DNA of 24,906 nt from Chloroflexota bacterium (GCA_030831265.1 JAURLM010000139.1:1-24906); one strand, 5' to 3'; numbered from the stretch's first letter, positions 14,400-23,385 are shown. Numbers and translations are program-made. The notes: generated by a model from the sequence alone, not told the origin.

Positions 14400-15914
14400 A
14401 TGCCAGTAGAGACACTTGCAGACCTGTTGCCAGCAGCCAGCCAGAACGCCGCCGCCGTGGTGGTGCCACAGGGCGGCCCGAAACTCACCTACGGGAAGTT
14501 CAACGCCGAAGTGGAGCGCGTTGCTGGATTGCTGGCAGCGAGAGGCGTAGAACGCGGTCGGGCAGTGTCGATCGTGCTGCCGAACGGCCTCGATTTCATG
14601 ACGTTGTTCCTGGCGACTGCGCGGGTTGGCGCGATTGCCGCCCCTTTGAACTCTGCGTACACGGTGGATGAGTTCAAGTTCTACATGGAAGACGCAAGTT
14701 CACAGCTGGCGATTGTCCCGCCCGGTGACCATGCTGGCCGCGATGCAGCAAACGCGCTTGGTATACCGGTGCTGGATGCTCGACTTGATGGTGCCGAACT
14801 TGTCCTGGAATCAGCAGGGAAGAAACTGACCGAGTCGAAAACTTCGACACCACCCACGGCCGAAGACATCGCCCTGTTCCTGCACACATCCGGCACGACA
14901 AGTCGACCGAAGGGCGTGCCGCTCACTCACGGAAATCTTGTTGCATCGCTGAAAAACATCAGCGCGACATATGAACTTTCACCGAGTGATGTGGCGATGG
15001 TTGTGATGCCGCTGTTCCACGTTCACGGACTGATTGGAGTTGCCCTCTCTACGCTGTACAGTGGCGGGTCGATTGTCATTCCACCGCGATTTTCTGCGAG
15101 CACTTTCTGGCCGGTGCAGGCTGAGACGGGCGCAACGTGGTATTCCGCTGTTCCGACCATTCACCAGGTGCTGTTGCTGCGCGCCGACGATGACAAGGCA
15201 CCCGCAAAGAGCTTCCGGTTCATCCGGTCATGCTCCGCCGCTCTCGCCCCGACTGTTTTCCACAACCTTGAAAAGCGTTTTGGCGCCCCGGTGCTCGAGG
15301 CATACGGCATGACCGAAGCGTCACACCAGATGTCATCCAGTCCGCTTCCTCCGGGAGCGCGCAAGCCCGGAACCGTTGGCAAGCCGACCGGTGTCGAAGT
15401 GGCGATCATGGACATGGAGGCGAGCGGCAAGCTGCTTTCGACAGGCGGAATCGGTGAGGTTGTTATCAAGGGTGCGAACGTGATGCACGGATACAACAAC
15501 AACCCGGATGCCAATGCTGACGCGATCGTCAACGGCTGGTTCCGCACCGGTGACCAGGGAATGATTGACGAAGATGGATACCTGACGCTGACGGGGCGTA
15601 TCAAGGAGTTAATTAACCGGGCTGGCGAAAAAATCTCGCCGCTTGAGGTTGATGCCGTGCTGCTGCAGCACCCGGCTGTCGGTGAGGCGGTCTGCTTTGC
15701 AGTTCCAGATGAGAAGTACGGCGAGGTTGTTCACGCCGCGGTTGTGCTGAAAGGCGATGCAGACGCTGAAGGAATCCGCGAGTTTTGCAGCCAGCACCTG
15801 GCCAGTTTCAAAGTGCCGGACGTTGTCTACATTGCGGACACCCTGCCACGAACCGCTACAGGCAAAATCCAGCGTCGCCACGTTTCGGCTGCGTTCGCCG
15901 GAAACAAGAAGTAG
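14400..15914 (+). CDS. AMP-dependent acyl-CoA synthetase, oxalate-CoA ligase-like
   Basis: A 504-residue adenylate-forming enzyme that would activate a carboxylate to its CoA thioester with ATP. The P-loop-like LHTSGTTSRPKG is at 161-172, YGMTE at 302-306, the hinge GRIKELINRAGEKIS at 399-413, and the catalytic K489 in TATGKIQRR. Segments such as MPLFHVHGL (203-211), ATWYSAVPTIHQ (245-256) and FIRSCSAALAP (274-284) strongly resemble plant AAE3 and yeast Pcs60 oxalyl-CoA synthetases as I recall them. This makes oxalate the leading candidate, although bacterial relatives include medium-chain acyl-CoA ligases. AGGAAG precedes the ATG. No oxalyl-CoA decarboxylase or formyl-CoA transferase is in the window, so the product's fate is unknown. 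Confidence 0.88.
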   Translation: MPVETLADLLPAASQNAAAVVVPQGGPKLTYGKFNAEVERVAGLLAARGVERGRAVSIVLPNGLDFMTLFLATARVGAIAAPLNSAYTVDEFKFYMEDASSQLAIVPPGDHAGRDAANALGIPVLDARLDGAELVLESAGKKLTESKTSTPPTAEDIALFLHTSGTTSRPKGVPLTHGNLVASLKNISATYELSPSDVAMVVMPLFHVHGLIGVALSTLYSGGSIVIPPRFSASTFWPVQAETGATWYSAVPTIHQVLLLRADDDKAPAKSFRFIRSCSAALAPTVFHNLEKRFGAPVLEAYGMTEASHQMSSSPLPPGARKPGTVGKPTGVEVAIMDMEASGKLLSTGGIGEVVIKGANVMHGYNNNPDANADAIVNGWFRTGDQGMIDEDGYLTLTGRIKELINRAGEKISPLEVDAVLLQHPAVGEAVCFAVPDEKYGEVVHAAVVLKGDADAEGIREFCSQHLASFKVPDVVYIADTLPRTATGKIQRRHVSAAFAGNKK

Positions 15915-15978
15915 TTGGTCGTCGGGCACGGTGAGTGCCTGGTTGCGCATGGGATGACGATCGGATCAAGGTCGCCTG

Positions 15979-17436
15979 TCAGGTCTTTAGCAGGCTGAGG
16001 AAGATTGTCGCGAGACCGAGGTAAAAGCCACCGCCCGCGATGTCTGTGAACGTTGTCAGCACAACCCCGGATGCTGTAGCCGGGTCTATCTTGAACTTGC
16101 TCATGGCCATAGGCACAAGCACACCAACTGATGCTGCAACGAAGTAGCTGCCGAGCATCGCCCCGAATACTACGAGGCCGAGGTAGAGGTCAAACCTCCA
16201 CAAACCAACCACGCCTCCCATCACGATGGACACGATTCCGCCGTTGACGCCGGCGAGCAGGTATTCACGTCGTAGAAGGCGTCCGGTTGATGCTGTCGTT
16301 ATCTCATCAAGGGCCATTGAGCGCACGACGACTGTTGTGACCTGTGTCCCGGCGACTCCCGCCTGGTTCATCACCATTGGCATGTAGACGGCCAGGATGG
16401 CAATGGTGTCCAGGGTGTTCTCAAACAGCGCAAGGATGGCCGCTACGAATAGAACGGTAAGGATGTTGGCTACCAGCCACGGAAGTCTGCTGCGTACTGA
16501 GACCATCACCGGTCCCTGTACCGTGTCCTGTCTACCGGTACCCGCCATGCGGAACATGTCTTCAGTGGCTTCTTCTTCCGCAACCTGCACCAGGTCTTCA
16601 ACTGCGATGGCACCTTCAAGCCGTCCGTTGATGTCGACTACCGGTATGGCACGCAGTTCGTAGCGAGCCATCAGCTTGGCGGCCTCTTCCTGGTCTGTGC
16701 CTGTCTGGACGGAGATGACGTCGCTGTCCATGACGTCCCTTACGGTAGAGCCAGGAGGTGCGAAAACCAGGTCAGGAAGTTCAAGCCTGCCTAAGAGTTC
16801 GTGGGTGTCAGATACGACGAAGAGCTGGCGCAGGTAGCTTTTGTCCAGCCCCGATGTACGGAGCATGTTGATGGCGTGCGGAGCCGGCCATTTGTCACGT
16901 AAGGCGACGACATTCGTGGTCATCAAACCACCGGCATCATCGTCACGGTAAAGCAGCAGATTTCCGATGGCCTGCCGGTCGGCCATGCTCATCAGGATTC
17001 GACTTGCCTGGTCCCAGCCCATACCGCGCAACACGTCAGCGGCAACATCCGGTTCGGTTCGGTCAAGCACATCTGCCAGCTTGGGTTGAGGGATGAGGCC
17101 GGAAAGTTCTACCGCCTCATCCGCATCCATGTGTTCGATGAAGCTAGCGATCTGTTCGCTAGTGAACGCTGTCATCAGTGTTTGAGCGGTGTCTCCTTCG
17201 AGTTGAGCGACGATAAGGGCCTGGTCATGGGGACGCAAGGCAAGCAGTAATCCTGCTGAATAGTCGGGCTCTGCTCCCGACAGGTACTGCTCTTCTATCG
17301 TCTCACGTACCGCTTCCAGCTCATCTGAAGTAGGCGCGGGAACTTCACGCTCATCATCGGAAGCGTCAATTACCGATGTGACTGGAACGGCACCGGTGGC
17401 CGAATCCTGCGGTGTTTTTTCTTCAGTTTGAGGCAC
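15979..17436 (-). CDS. mgtE: Magnesium transporter, MgtE family
   Basis: A 485-residue Mg2+ channel/transporter with the full MgtE architecture. An acidic N domain (about 40-165) contains the AGGLMT segment (168-173), two CBS domains (about 175-290) follow, and a connecting helix leads into about five transmembrane helices (about 316-483). The cytoplasmic domains normally sense Mg2+ and gate the pore. The essential pore aspartate is retained as D465 in TTFTD. The normally conserved GGN in the first pore motif is altered: this protein reads PMVMNQAGVAGTQ (353-365). The start is GTG with GGAAAG seven bases upstream. It lies 138 bp after the methyltransferase gene on the same strand and is convergent with the acyl-CoA synthetase gene. 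Confidence 0.93.
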   Translation of the reverse strand: MPQTEEKTPQDSATGAVPVTSVIDASDDEREVPAPTSDELEAVRETIEEQYLSGAEPDYSAGLLLALRPHDQALIVAQLEGDTAQTLMTAFTSEQIASFIEHMDADEAVELSGLIPQPKLADVLDRTEPDVAADVLRGMGWDQASRILMSMADRQAIGNLLLYRDDDAGGLMTTNVVALRDKWPAPHAINMLRTSGLDKSYLRQLFVVSDTHELLGRLELPDLVFAPPGSTVRDVMDSDVISVQTGTDQEEAAKLMARYELRAIPVVDINGRLEGAIAVEDLVQVAEEEATEDMFRMAGTGRQDTVQGPVMVSVRSRLPWLVANILTVLFVAAILALFENTLDTIAILAVYMPMVMNQAGVAGTQVTTVVVRSMALDEITTASTGRLLRREYLLAGVNGGIVSIVMGGVVGLWRFDLYLGLVVFGAMLGSYFVAASVGVLVPMAMSKFKIDPATASGVVLTTFTDIAGGGFYLGLATIFLSLLKT

Positions 17437-17574
17437 GTCAGTGCTTTCCAGTGGGCATTATGCGGTGGGAGCATGACACCGCCATGGCTTGGAGGGCCGT
17501 TGGCAGCGTGATACGCGCTAATGCTATACGTGTAAGAATTCGTACGCAGAGTGGGTTTTGGTGCTTCAGAACGG

Positions 17575-18420
17575 TTATGTGTTCCAGCGAACCAGCCACG
17601 GACGGTGTGGTTGCGCCCAGTGGAACCGCAAACCATCACCAGAGCGCACGAGTGATTGCTTCAGGGCTCGATCCAGGTTTATTGCGTATCTGGACTGCGG
17701 TGACATGAAAAGCCTCGCCATAGACTCTTCATGCGCTGAGTCCGCATCTGAGAACGGTCTTGACTGCCATTCCGGCAGTTTTTCCAGCGTGAACGAAATG
17801 CCCATCTCGGCAAGTACGTTCTTGACTTCGGGAAGCGTGGGTAGCGGAATCCGTTTTTCACCGTAGACCTGTTCCCATAGTGGGAAGTAGTTGGCCATTG
17901 CGGATTCTTCAAAAACCACCAGCACCACTTCACGTTTAGCCGCTGCGGCGAGCTTGCTGATGAATTCGCCGATCTCCCGAACGGTGTACACGACGTGCGC
18001 GCATATGACAATGTCTGACGCTTCTACAGTCGCCTCCTCCCAACTGCTGGCGATGATCGCCAGATTGTCTATGCCCCACGCTTTTGCCTGTTCGGACATC
18101 CGTTCGCGCATCGCAGGCGAAGGCTCGACTGCTGTTACGTGCTTGCAGCGTTCTGCGAGCGGCACTGCCAGCCGACCGGCACCGGCTCCAACGTCAAGAA
18201 CCGTGTCACCTGGATGTACGTACTTCAGAAGTGCTTTCAGCGTTTCATCCTCAAACGCGCTTTCGCGGTCGATGGGTGCGAAGCGGTGGGCCAGCTTGTT
18301 CCAGTGGTCGCCACCGGGCGTATCAGACCGGAAGCGATCAGCCTGTGCATGTTCTGCAATCACGGTCTGTTTCCAGGAATCGATTGCGTTGGGCTGGGTT
18401 GGCTTTTCGATGCTGTCCAT
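17575..18420 (-). CDS. Class I SAM-dependent methyltransferase
   Basis: A 281-residue methyltransferase. Motif I VLDVGAGAGR is at 74-83, the acidic SAM-binding pair EP at 99-100, and a post-I segment CAHVVYTV occurs near residue 159. The final hundred residues contain the acceptor-side region with a PLWEQVYG segment. The acceptor (small molecule, protein or lipid) is not recognisable. The ATG at 18420 is chosen because the SAM fold begins soon after it, but no ribosome site is visible, and an in-frame GTG 17 codons upstream is possible. It is upstream of mgtE on the same strand, 138 bp away, which is too far to assert an operon. Confidence 0.82.
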   Translation of the reverse strand: MDSIEKPTQPNAIDSWKQTVIAEHAQADRFRSDTPGGDHWNKLAHRFAPIDRESAFEDETLKALLKYVHPGDTVLDVGAGAGRLAVPLAERCKHVTAVEPSPAMRERMSEQAKAWGIDNLAIIASSWEEATVEASDIVICAHVVYTVREIGEFISKLAAAAKREVVLVVFEESAMANYFPLWEQVYGEKRIPLPTLPEVKNVLAEMGISFTLEKLPEWQSRPFSDADSAHEESMARLFMSPQSRYAINLDRALKQSLVRSGDGLRFHWAQPHRPWLVRWNT

Positions 18421-18610
18421 GTGTGAATACCGTGGCTTTCGGCGAAATTCAAGATGTCTGTCGCACAGCACTATGTTAATGGCTTAGAGTTAGGGCACGT
18501 TGAGCAAGAGACTGTCTGTGTGCCGTTCCAGTGAAACAGGTCATTCCATCGCATCGTGAACTGGCACTCTGTGGATACTGGAACTGCTGTGGGTGGTGCA
18601 GGAAATAACT

Positions 18611-19159
18611 ATGCAGATGCGTGGGTTCGGAAATCCGAGGAGCACATTTGCAGCGCAATATCACATCGATATTTTTGCGCCGCCTGACAGGGTGTGGGAC
18701 TGGCTGAGCCGCGTGGAGTTGTGGTCCGAATGGCGGCAGGACGTGTCCAGTTCTTACTGGTTACAACGTGATGGCCAGGACCGGATGTTGAAGTGGCGGT
18801 TGCGTGGGGTCCTGGGCTTTACCGGACAGGTTGTGCGGTGGAGACGGGAAAAAGAACTGGCCTGGGATGCCGTTTCCTATGGCGCACGAATCTCGCACGT
18901 GATCCGAATCGACGGTGATTTTCGTCGGACTCTGGTTGATCTCGAAGTCGAAGGACGAGGCGGACTGCTGAGCGTATTTCTCCTGCGTAATGCCTTCCGT
19001 CACCAGTTCCACCGTTCGAACGAGATATGGCTTGGCGCGCTCAAGACCAAGTTGGAAGCAGGCAAAGATGACGGGGTAGCACCGCCTCCATCCAACAGGG
19101 ATAACCCGTTCATTAACAATGTGAAATTGCCGTCTGAGCGAACCGGTTTTGAGTCCTGA
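18611..19159 (+). CDS. SRPBCC (START-like) superfamily protein
   Basis: A 182-residue protein. Its N-terminal 140 residues have the polyketide-cyclase/START-like signature: HIDIFAPPDRVWDWLSRVELWSEW near the start, and later strands with LKWRLRGVLGF and WDAVSYGARISHVIRID. These proteins bind hydrophobic ligands or, in some cases, modify them; no catalytic residues are evident. The C-terminal 40 residues are polar and probably disordered. The ATG at 18611 is used because AGGA lies seven bases upstream; a GTG six codons earlier has no better ribosome site. It is divergent from the methyltransferase and not obviously part of the sugar genes. Function unknown. Confidence 0.72.
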   Translation: MQMRGFGNPRSTFAAQYHIDIFAPPDRVWDWLSRVELWSEWRQDVSSSYWLQRDGQDRMLKWRLRGVLGFTGQVVRWRREKELAWDAVSYGARISHVIRIDGDFRRTLVDLEVEGRGGLLSVFLLRNAFRHQFHRSNEIWLGALKTKLEAGKDDGVAPPPSNRDNPFINNVKLPSERTGFES

Positions 19160-19269
19160 CCTCGTCTACCACCTTCTCCGTCCTGTAATCTGTGCGCCAC
19201 TACTGATATGCGTGGTGTTTGTGCCGGGACAATCATGATCCGGTTCACATAACAGGCAAAGGAAAGACG

Positions 19270-20133
19270 ATGATCCTGGGTGTTGCCGGGTTGGTACATG
19301 GCGACTGGCGAACAATAGACCGTGAGACTTTGCAGCGGGTGAAGGACCATGGCTTTAAGACGGTCCAGATACGCGCCAATGATCCGAATACCGGTTCTGA
19401 CTCTGAGATAGCACAGGTCAAGTCACTCTTTGAAGAGTTCGGGTTTCCGATGGCGCAGTCCGTTGGCAATTATGGTGGTGGGCTGTGTTCCGATGATTCG
19501 GCTGAACGTGCTGCAGCAATCAAGTTCCTCACCGATATGGTTCACCTGAGCAGGAAGCTGGGAAGTCCAAACACCTATTTCAGACCCGGCAGCATGAACA
19601 AGGCCGGGGGATGGACGCCACATCCTGACAATCGCTCGGATGCAGTGTTCGACCGGTTGATCGACAGTGCAAAACAGGCGTGTCGCGTCGCTGAATCAGA
19701 AGGAGTTGAGCTGGCTATCGAAGGCGGAGTTGTCTGCCCGCTTTACTCAGCACAGCGCGTCCGTGACTTCATCGATGCAGTTGGCTCACCCGCACTGAAG
19801 TTCAACATGGATCCCGTCAATTTTGTCGGATCAATTGAACAGGCGTATGGGAACACTGATCTTCTGAACGAGTTCTATGACCTGTTGCCAGACCGAATTC
19901 TCGGCGCTCATGCCAAAGATTTCACGCTTGTTGAAACCCTGTTGCCGCGATTCGAGGAGACGATCATCGGCCAGCCGGAGAGCATGCTGGACCAGGTGAC
20001 GTTCTTGCAAGGTATGCAGAAGGTATGCCCTGATGCACACATCTTGATTGAACATCTACCGGATGAAAAAGTTCCGCTGGCGGCTGACGGTCTGCGTCGT
20101 TCCGCTGTCGAAGCCGGGATTCGCTGGGATTAG
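19270..20133 (+). CDS. Sugar phosphate isomerase/epimerase family protein (TIM barrel)
   Basis: A 287-residue AP-endonuclease-2-type TIM barrel, the family of D-tagatose 3-epimerase, hydroxypyruvate isomerase and inosose dehydratase. The four expected metal ligands appear in order: E151 (AIEGG), D181 (NMDPVN), H214 (GAHAKD) and E261 (LIEHL). It is therefore likely an active divalent-metal enzyme working on a ketose, keto-sugar or inosose. The ATG is preceded by AGGAAAG. It begins a three-gene plus-strand operon, 33 bp before an SDR oxidoreductase and with a second, different TIM-barrel isomerase following. The substrate is unknown. Confidence 0.88.
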   Translation: MILGVAGLVHGDWRTIDRETLQRVKDHGFKTVQIRANDPNTGSDSEIAQVKSLFEEFGFPMAQSVGNYGGGLCSDDSAERAAAIKFLTDMVHLSRKLGSPNTYFRPGSMNKAGGWTPHPDNRSDAVFDRLIDSAKQACRVAESEGVELAIEGGVVCPLYSAQRVRDFIDAVGSPALKFNMDPVNFVGSIEQAYGNTDLLNEFYDLLPDRILGAHAKDFTLVETLLPRFEETIIGQPESMLDQVTFLQGMQKVCPDAHILIEHLPDEKVPLAADGLRRSAVEAGIRWD

Positions 20134-20166
20134 TTAGCGACCGAATTAACTGTATGGAGAGAAGAC

Positions 20167-20913
20167 ATGCCGGTTGATCTGAAAGGCAAGCGATTCATCG
20201 TCACTGGTGGCGCAACTGGAATTGGTCGTGCGACTGCGATTCGCACCGCTGTGTATGGCGCTCGTGTAGCAGTATTTGACGTGAACGATGCTGCCGCCAA
20301 CGAGACGATCACGGACATAACAGAGTCCGGTGGCAATGCTCGCTACTGGCATGTTGATGTCACAGATGGCGCTGCTGTGCAGAGTGCTGTAGATGCCGCT
20401 GTGCAGTGGATGGACGGGGTAGACGTGCTGGTGCATCTTGCCGGTGTATTGCAGGGTGCGTCTGTGGAACTGGACGATTTTCCAGAAGAGACCTGGGACA
20501 TGGTGGTTGACATCAACCTGCGTGGCTCATTCCTTGTGACAAAGAACGTCGTGCGTCACATGAAAGCCAAACAAAACGGCACGATCATTCTGGCATCGTC
20601 CGGGGCGGGAGTGCTCGGAGGCTCATCCTCGTTCGCCTACGGTTCGTCAAAAGGTGGAGTCCACGGACTCACACTGGTTATGCAGAGTGCTTTGGAAAAG
20701 TACGGGATTCGGGTCAACGACATACTGCCAGGATCGGTACAGACACCTCTGAAAGTGGCACAGGTGCAGAAAACCTACGAGCTTACTGGCGACAAAGAGA
20801 CCTATGACCGCACTATGAAAAGCCTGGTTTCTCCGGACGCCATTTCCAAGGTGATAGCGTTCATGGCTTCGGACGAAGCGTCGGTGCTACGAGGTAGCGT
20901 GCGTACGGCGTAA
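20167..20913 (+). CDS. Short-chain dehydrogenase/reductase
   Basis: A 248-residue classical SDR. The cofactor motif TGGATGIG is at 13-20, the usual NNAG is replaced by HLAG (90-93), and the catalytic triad is S145 (LASSGAG), Y158 and K162 (YGSSK). D38 after the second strand (VFDVN) suggests preference for NAD over NADP. The C-terminus ends in RGSVRTA instead of the usual G-x-x-DGG tail, so it is slightly short there. The ATG has GGAGAG upstream. It lies between two TIM-barrel sugar isomerase genes (gaps 33 and 15 bp), suggesting it oxidises or reduces a hydroxyl on the same sugar. Confidence 0.88.
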   Translation: MPVDLKGKRFIVTGGATGIGRATAIRTAVYGARVAVFDVNDAAANETITDITESGGNARYWHVDVTDGAAVQSAVDAAVQWMDGVDVLVHLAGVLQGASVELDDFPEETWDMVVDINLRGSFLVTKNVVRHMKAKQNGTIILASSGAGVLGGSSSFAYGSSKGGVHGLTLVMQSALEKYGIRVNDILPGSVQTPLKVAQVQKTYELTGDKETYDRTMKSLVSPDAISKVIAFMASDEASVLRGSVRTA

Positions 20914-20928
20914 AGCAAGGGGTTTTGC

Positions 20929-21735
20929 ATGACATTGCGGGACAGGATCGGATTCGACGCCGGTGGAACGAAGCTGGAAGATGCTCTCGACTGGGCGATT
21001 GCCAATGAGTTCTACTTTCTTGACTTCAATGCTGATTCCGGCCCAAACCACATGGAAAGCTGGAGCATGGAGCGGATCATGGCGGTGCGCGAAACCTGTG
21101 AGCGCAACGGCATCTCCATAGGACTTCACACGCTGTCCGCTGTGAACATCGCAGAGACCTCCCCGTACGTCTCGCGGGCAGTGGACGATTACTTGCGAGC
21201 CAGTGTCGATCTTGCAAACAACCTTGGGTGCCAGTGGACTGTTGTACACGCCGGGTATCACTTTTCAGGAGATGTCCCCCCGCGCCACAAAGCTTCTCTG
21301 GAACGCCTGCAAAGAATTGCAAAATACGCTGCTGACACAGGTGCGCGGCTGTTGCTGGAAAACTTGAATTTTGAGCCTGAGCACGCGGAAATCCACTACA
21401 TGGCGCACACCGTAGAGGAGACGCTGAGCTACTTTGATGCCATGTCTCCCGCGGAGCTTGGCTGGGCGTTTACGGTGAACCATTCACATCTTGTACCAGA
21501 CGGGGTTCAGGGCTTCCTTGATGCTTTTGGCATTGAGCGGATTGGCGAAGTGAGGCTTGCGGACAATACCGGTGAATACGAGGTTCACATGATCCCCGGA
21601 CAGGGGACAATCGACTTTTCCGCGATGTTCCGCAGGCTTGAATCTGACGGGTACAAAGGCCACTACAGCATGGCCTACGGTAGTCTCGACGAGAAGATCG
21701 CTTCCCGAGACTGGCTTGTGTCGCAGGCAGGCTGA
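20929..21735 (+). CDS. Sugar phosphate isomerase/epimerase family protein (second TIM barrel)
   Basis: A 268-residue AP-endonuclease-2-type TIM barrel that is only distantly related to the first isomerase of this operon. Candidate metal or catalytic residues are H107 (VVHAG), E144 (LLLENL), H185/H187 (VNHSH) and H220 (VHMIPGQG). The PGQGTIDF segment (223-230) is a family hallmark. The last metal-binding glutamate, normally in the final strand after GYKGHYS, is absent: the sequence reads MAY (A249). The ATG has AAGGGG upstream. It sits 15 bp after the SDR gene, certainly in the same transcript. Whether it is catalytically normal is open. Confidence 0.85.
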   Translation: MTLRDRIGFDAGGTKLEDALDWAIANEFYFLDFNADSGPNHMESWSMERIMAVRETCERNGISIGLHTLSAVNIAETSPYVSRAVDDYLRASVDLANNLGCQWTVVHAGYHFSGDVPPRHKASLERLQRIAKYAADTGARLLLENLNFEPEHAEIHYMAHTVEETLSYFDAMSPAELGWAFTVNHSHLVPDGVQGFLDAFGIERIGEVRLADNTGEYEVHMIPGQGTIDFSAMFRRLESDGYKGHYSMAYGSLDEKIASRDWLVSQAG

Positions 21736-21936
21736 CAGCGGTTAGCGCGGTGCCATGTCATCAGCTTAATCCAACCGTACCGGGACTCTGTGTGCTGGAT
21801 GACAACGACAAAGACCACGCGGCAGCACTCATGCGTAGCCGTGTGCAAGCACCGAGGCATAATGCGCTAGTGAGTTGTAGTGTGGTAATCCCGACGCCAT
21901 TGTTGATTCCCGGCGCGGTGATAAGGCACTGATCTC

Positions 21937-22593
21937 ATGACCTACAAAATCGAATCTGGATATGAAGAACTTTCCTCTATTCCGCCACTGGCTGTCGGAG
22001 TGATGGGTTCCGCCGGTGGTCAGGTTGCCGACGAAGTACGCAAGACGCTCTATGAGCTTGGGCGGGAGATTGGGCGGCGTGGAGCTGTCCTGGTGACCGG
22101 TGTAGCTCCCGGACTGCCGCACGATGCGGTGCTTGGCTCGAAGTCGGTCGGTGGCCTGGTGATAGGTATTTCTCCGGCTCTGAATTTCCAGGAGCACGTG
22201 GAGCGGTACAAATCACCGACGCGAGGGTATGACCTCATTGTGTATACCGGTTCCGGCCTGATGGGCCGCGAGATTGAGAACATACGCAGTTGCGACGTGG
22301 TTGTGATTGCAGGTGGTCGGTCGGGCACGCTGGGAGAGTTTGCTATCGCATATGACGAAGCAAAGTTGATCGGTGTGCTTACTGGCACCGGCGGAATCGC
22401 TGACCACGTCGACGAGTTGCTCGGCGTTATGAACAAGGAGACCGGTGCGACGATCATCTCTGACCCGCACCCGGTTCACCTTATGGATCGACTGGAACGA
22501 TCCTACCTTGAGAACATCCTGCCAAAGCATCAGAAGCTGGTTGAAGGGCACGACCTCGATGGTCAACTGGAAAGCGGTCGCCCGCCGGTGTGA
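21937..22593 (+). CDS. SLOG/LOG-like (TIGR00725-type) nucleotide-binding protein
   Basis: A 218-residue Rossmann-like protein of the SLOG superfamily. A GVMGSAGG loop lies at 21-28 and the nucleotide-binding motif AGGRSGTLGEF at 125-135 matches the PGGxGTxxE motif of LOG/lysine-decarboxylase-like proteins, with Ala for Pro. LOG enzymes cleave cytokinin nucleotides; many bacterial relatives are uncharacterised nucleotide or NAD-derivative binders. The ATG at 21937 has only a distant AGG upstream, so the start is fairly uncertain. It is 201 bp after the isomerase operon and ends 9 bp from the convergent SDR gene. Its role is not inferable. Confidence 0.7.
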   Translation: MTYKIESGYEELSSIPPLAVGVMGSAGGQVADEVRKTLYELGREIGRRGAVLVTGVAPGLPHDAVLGSKSVGGLVIGISPALNFQEHVERYKSPTRGYDLIVYTGSGLMGREIENIRSCDVVVIAGGRSGTLGEFAIAYDEAKLIGVLTGTGGIADHVDELLGVMNKETGATIISDPHPVHLMDRLERSYLENILPKHQKLVEGHDLDGQLESGRPPV

Positions 22594-22602
22594 TCCCGTG
22601 TT

Positions 22603-23349
22603 CTATCCGAACAACGGGTTGCTGCCGTCGAAAGAGTCTATCGCTGCACCGGTGACAGCCGAACTCAGGTCACTTGCCAGGAAAACGGCGACGTTCGCAA
22701 TCTCCTCCGGGAGCATCAGTTTTGGATTGTCGTGTATGCCGCGTGTCCTGAACGCATCACGGTAGCCCTCTGTGTCCACTCCGCCGGGGCATATTGCGTT
22801 TACGTCAATGCCATGCGCTTTGACTTCGGCAGCCAGAGATTCCGTGAAGCTGATTAGACCGGCCTTCGTGATGCGGTACGCGCTTCTGCCGGCCGCGCCT
22901 TTGCGACCGCCGATGGACGAAATGTTGATGACCTTTCCGTAACCATGCTCGATCATCCCCGGCAGAACGGCTTTCGTTATCAGGAACGCACCGGTCAGGT
23001 TCACGTTTAGGACATCACGGAAAAGCTGTGGGTCCATTTCGGAAACCGGTATGCGCGAGTGGATGATAGCGGCGTTGTTGACGAGAATATCCACGCTGCC
23101 GAACCGTTCAAGTGCGGTGTCTGCAATACGCTTGATTTCGCTTTCAACCCCGATGTCTGCAGGAACTGCAAGAGCATTGGCCCCGGCTGCTTTCGCCTCA
23201 TCTACCAGCGCGTCCAACTTGTCCTTGCTACGCGCTGTGACGACTACGTTTGCGCCCTCGCGTGCAAACGCCAGGGCGATGGCTCGTCCAATGCCCTGCG
23301 AAGCACCGGTGACAAGCGCCGTCTTTCCCGTCAGCAGTTCTCCCGGCAT
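22603..23349 (-). CDS. Short-chain dehydrogenase/reductase (FabG-like)
   Basis: A 248-residue classical SDR with every standard motif: TGASQGIG at 14-21, NNAA at 91-94, catalytic S144 or S145, and Y158 and K162 in YRITK, plus PGGVDT at 188-193. R40 after the second strand (TARSK) favours NADP(H). The ATG has GGGGGTG seven bases upstream. It is last in the minus-strand unit after the KDPG aldolase and KDG kinase genes (36 bp gap to the kinase), so reduction or oxidation of a sugar acid such as gluconate or a keto-deoxy acid is plausible; the substrate cannot be read from the sequence. Confidence 0.9.
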   Translation of the reverse strand: MPGELLTGKTALVTGASQGIGRAIALAFAREGANVVVTARSKDKLDALVDEAKAAGANALAVPADIGVESEIKRIADTALERFGSVDILVNNAAIIHSRIPVSEMDPQLFRDVLNVNLTGAFLITKAVLPGMIEHGYGKVINISSIGGRKGAAGRSAYRITKAGLISFTESLAAEVKAHGIDVNAICPGGVDTEGYRDAFRTRGIHDNPKLMLPEEIANVAVFLASDLSSAVTGAAIDSFDGSNPLFG

Positions 23350-23385
23350 GTTTGGTCACCCCCGGTGGCTTATATGCGTCTGTCG

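Noticed and set aside
15925..15939. GGCAC/GTGCC hairpin between convergent acyl-CoA synthetase and mgtE genes, as a terminator
   Set aside because: Only a 5-bp stem and no T-run on either strand.
17891..18487. Long plus-strand frame opposite the methyltransferase
   Set aside because: Low-complexity Ser/Ala-rich translation typical of an antisense shadow; the minus-strand methyltransferase has clear SAM motifs.
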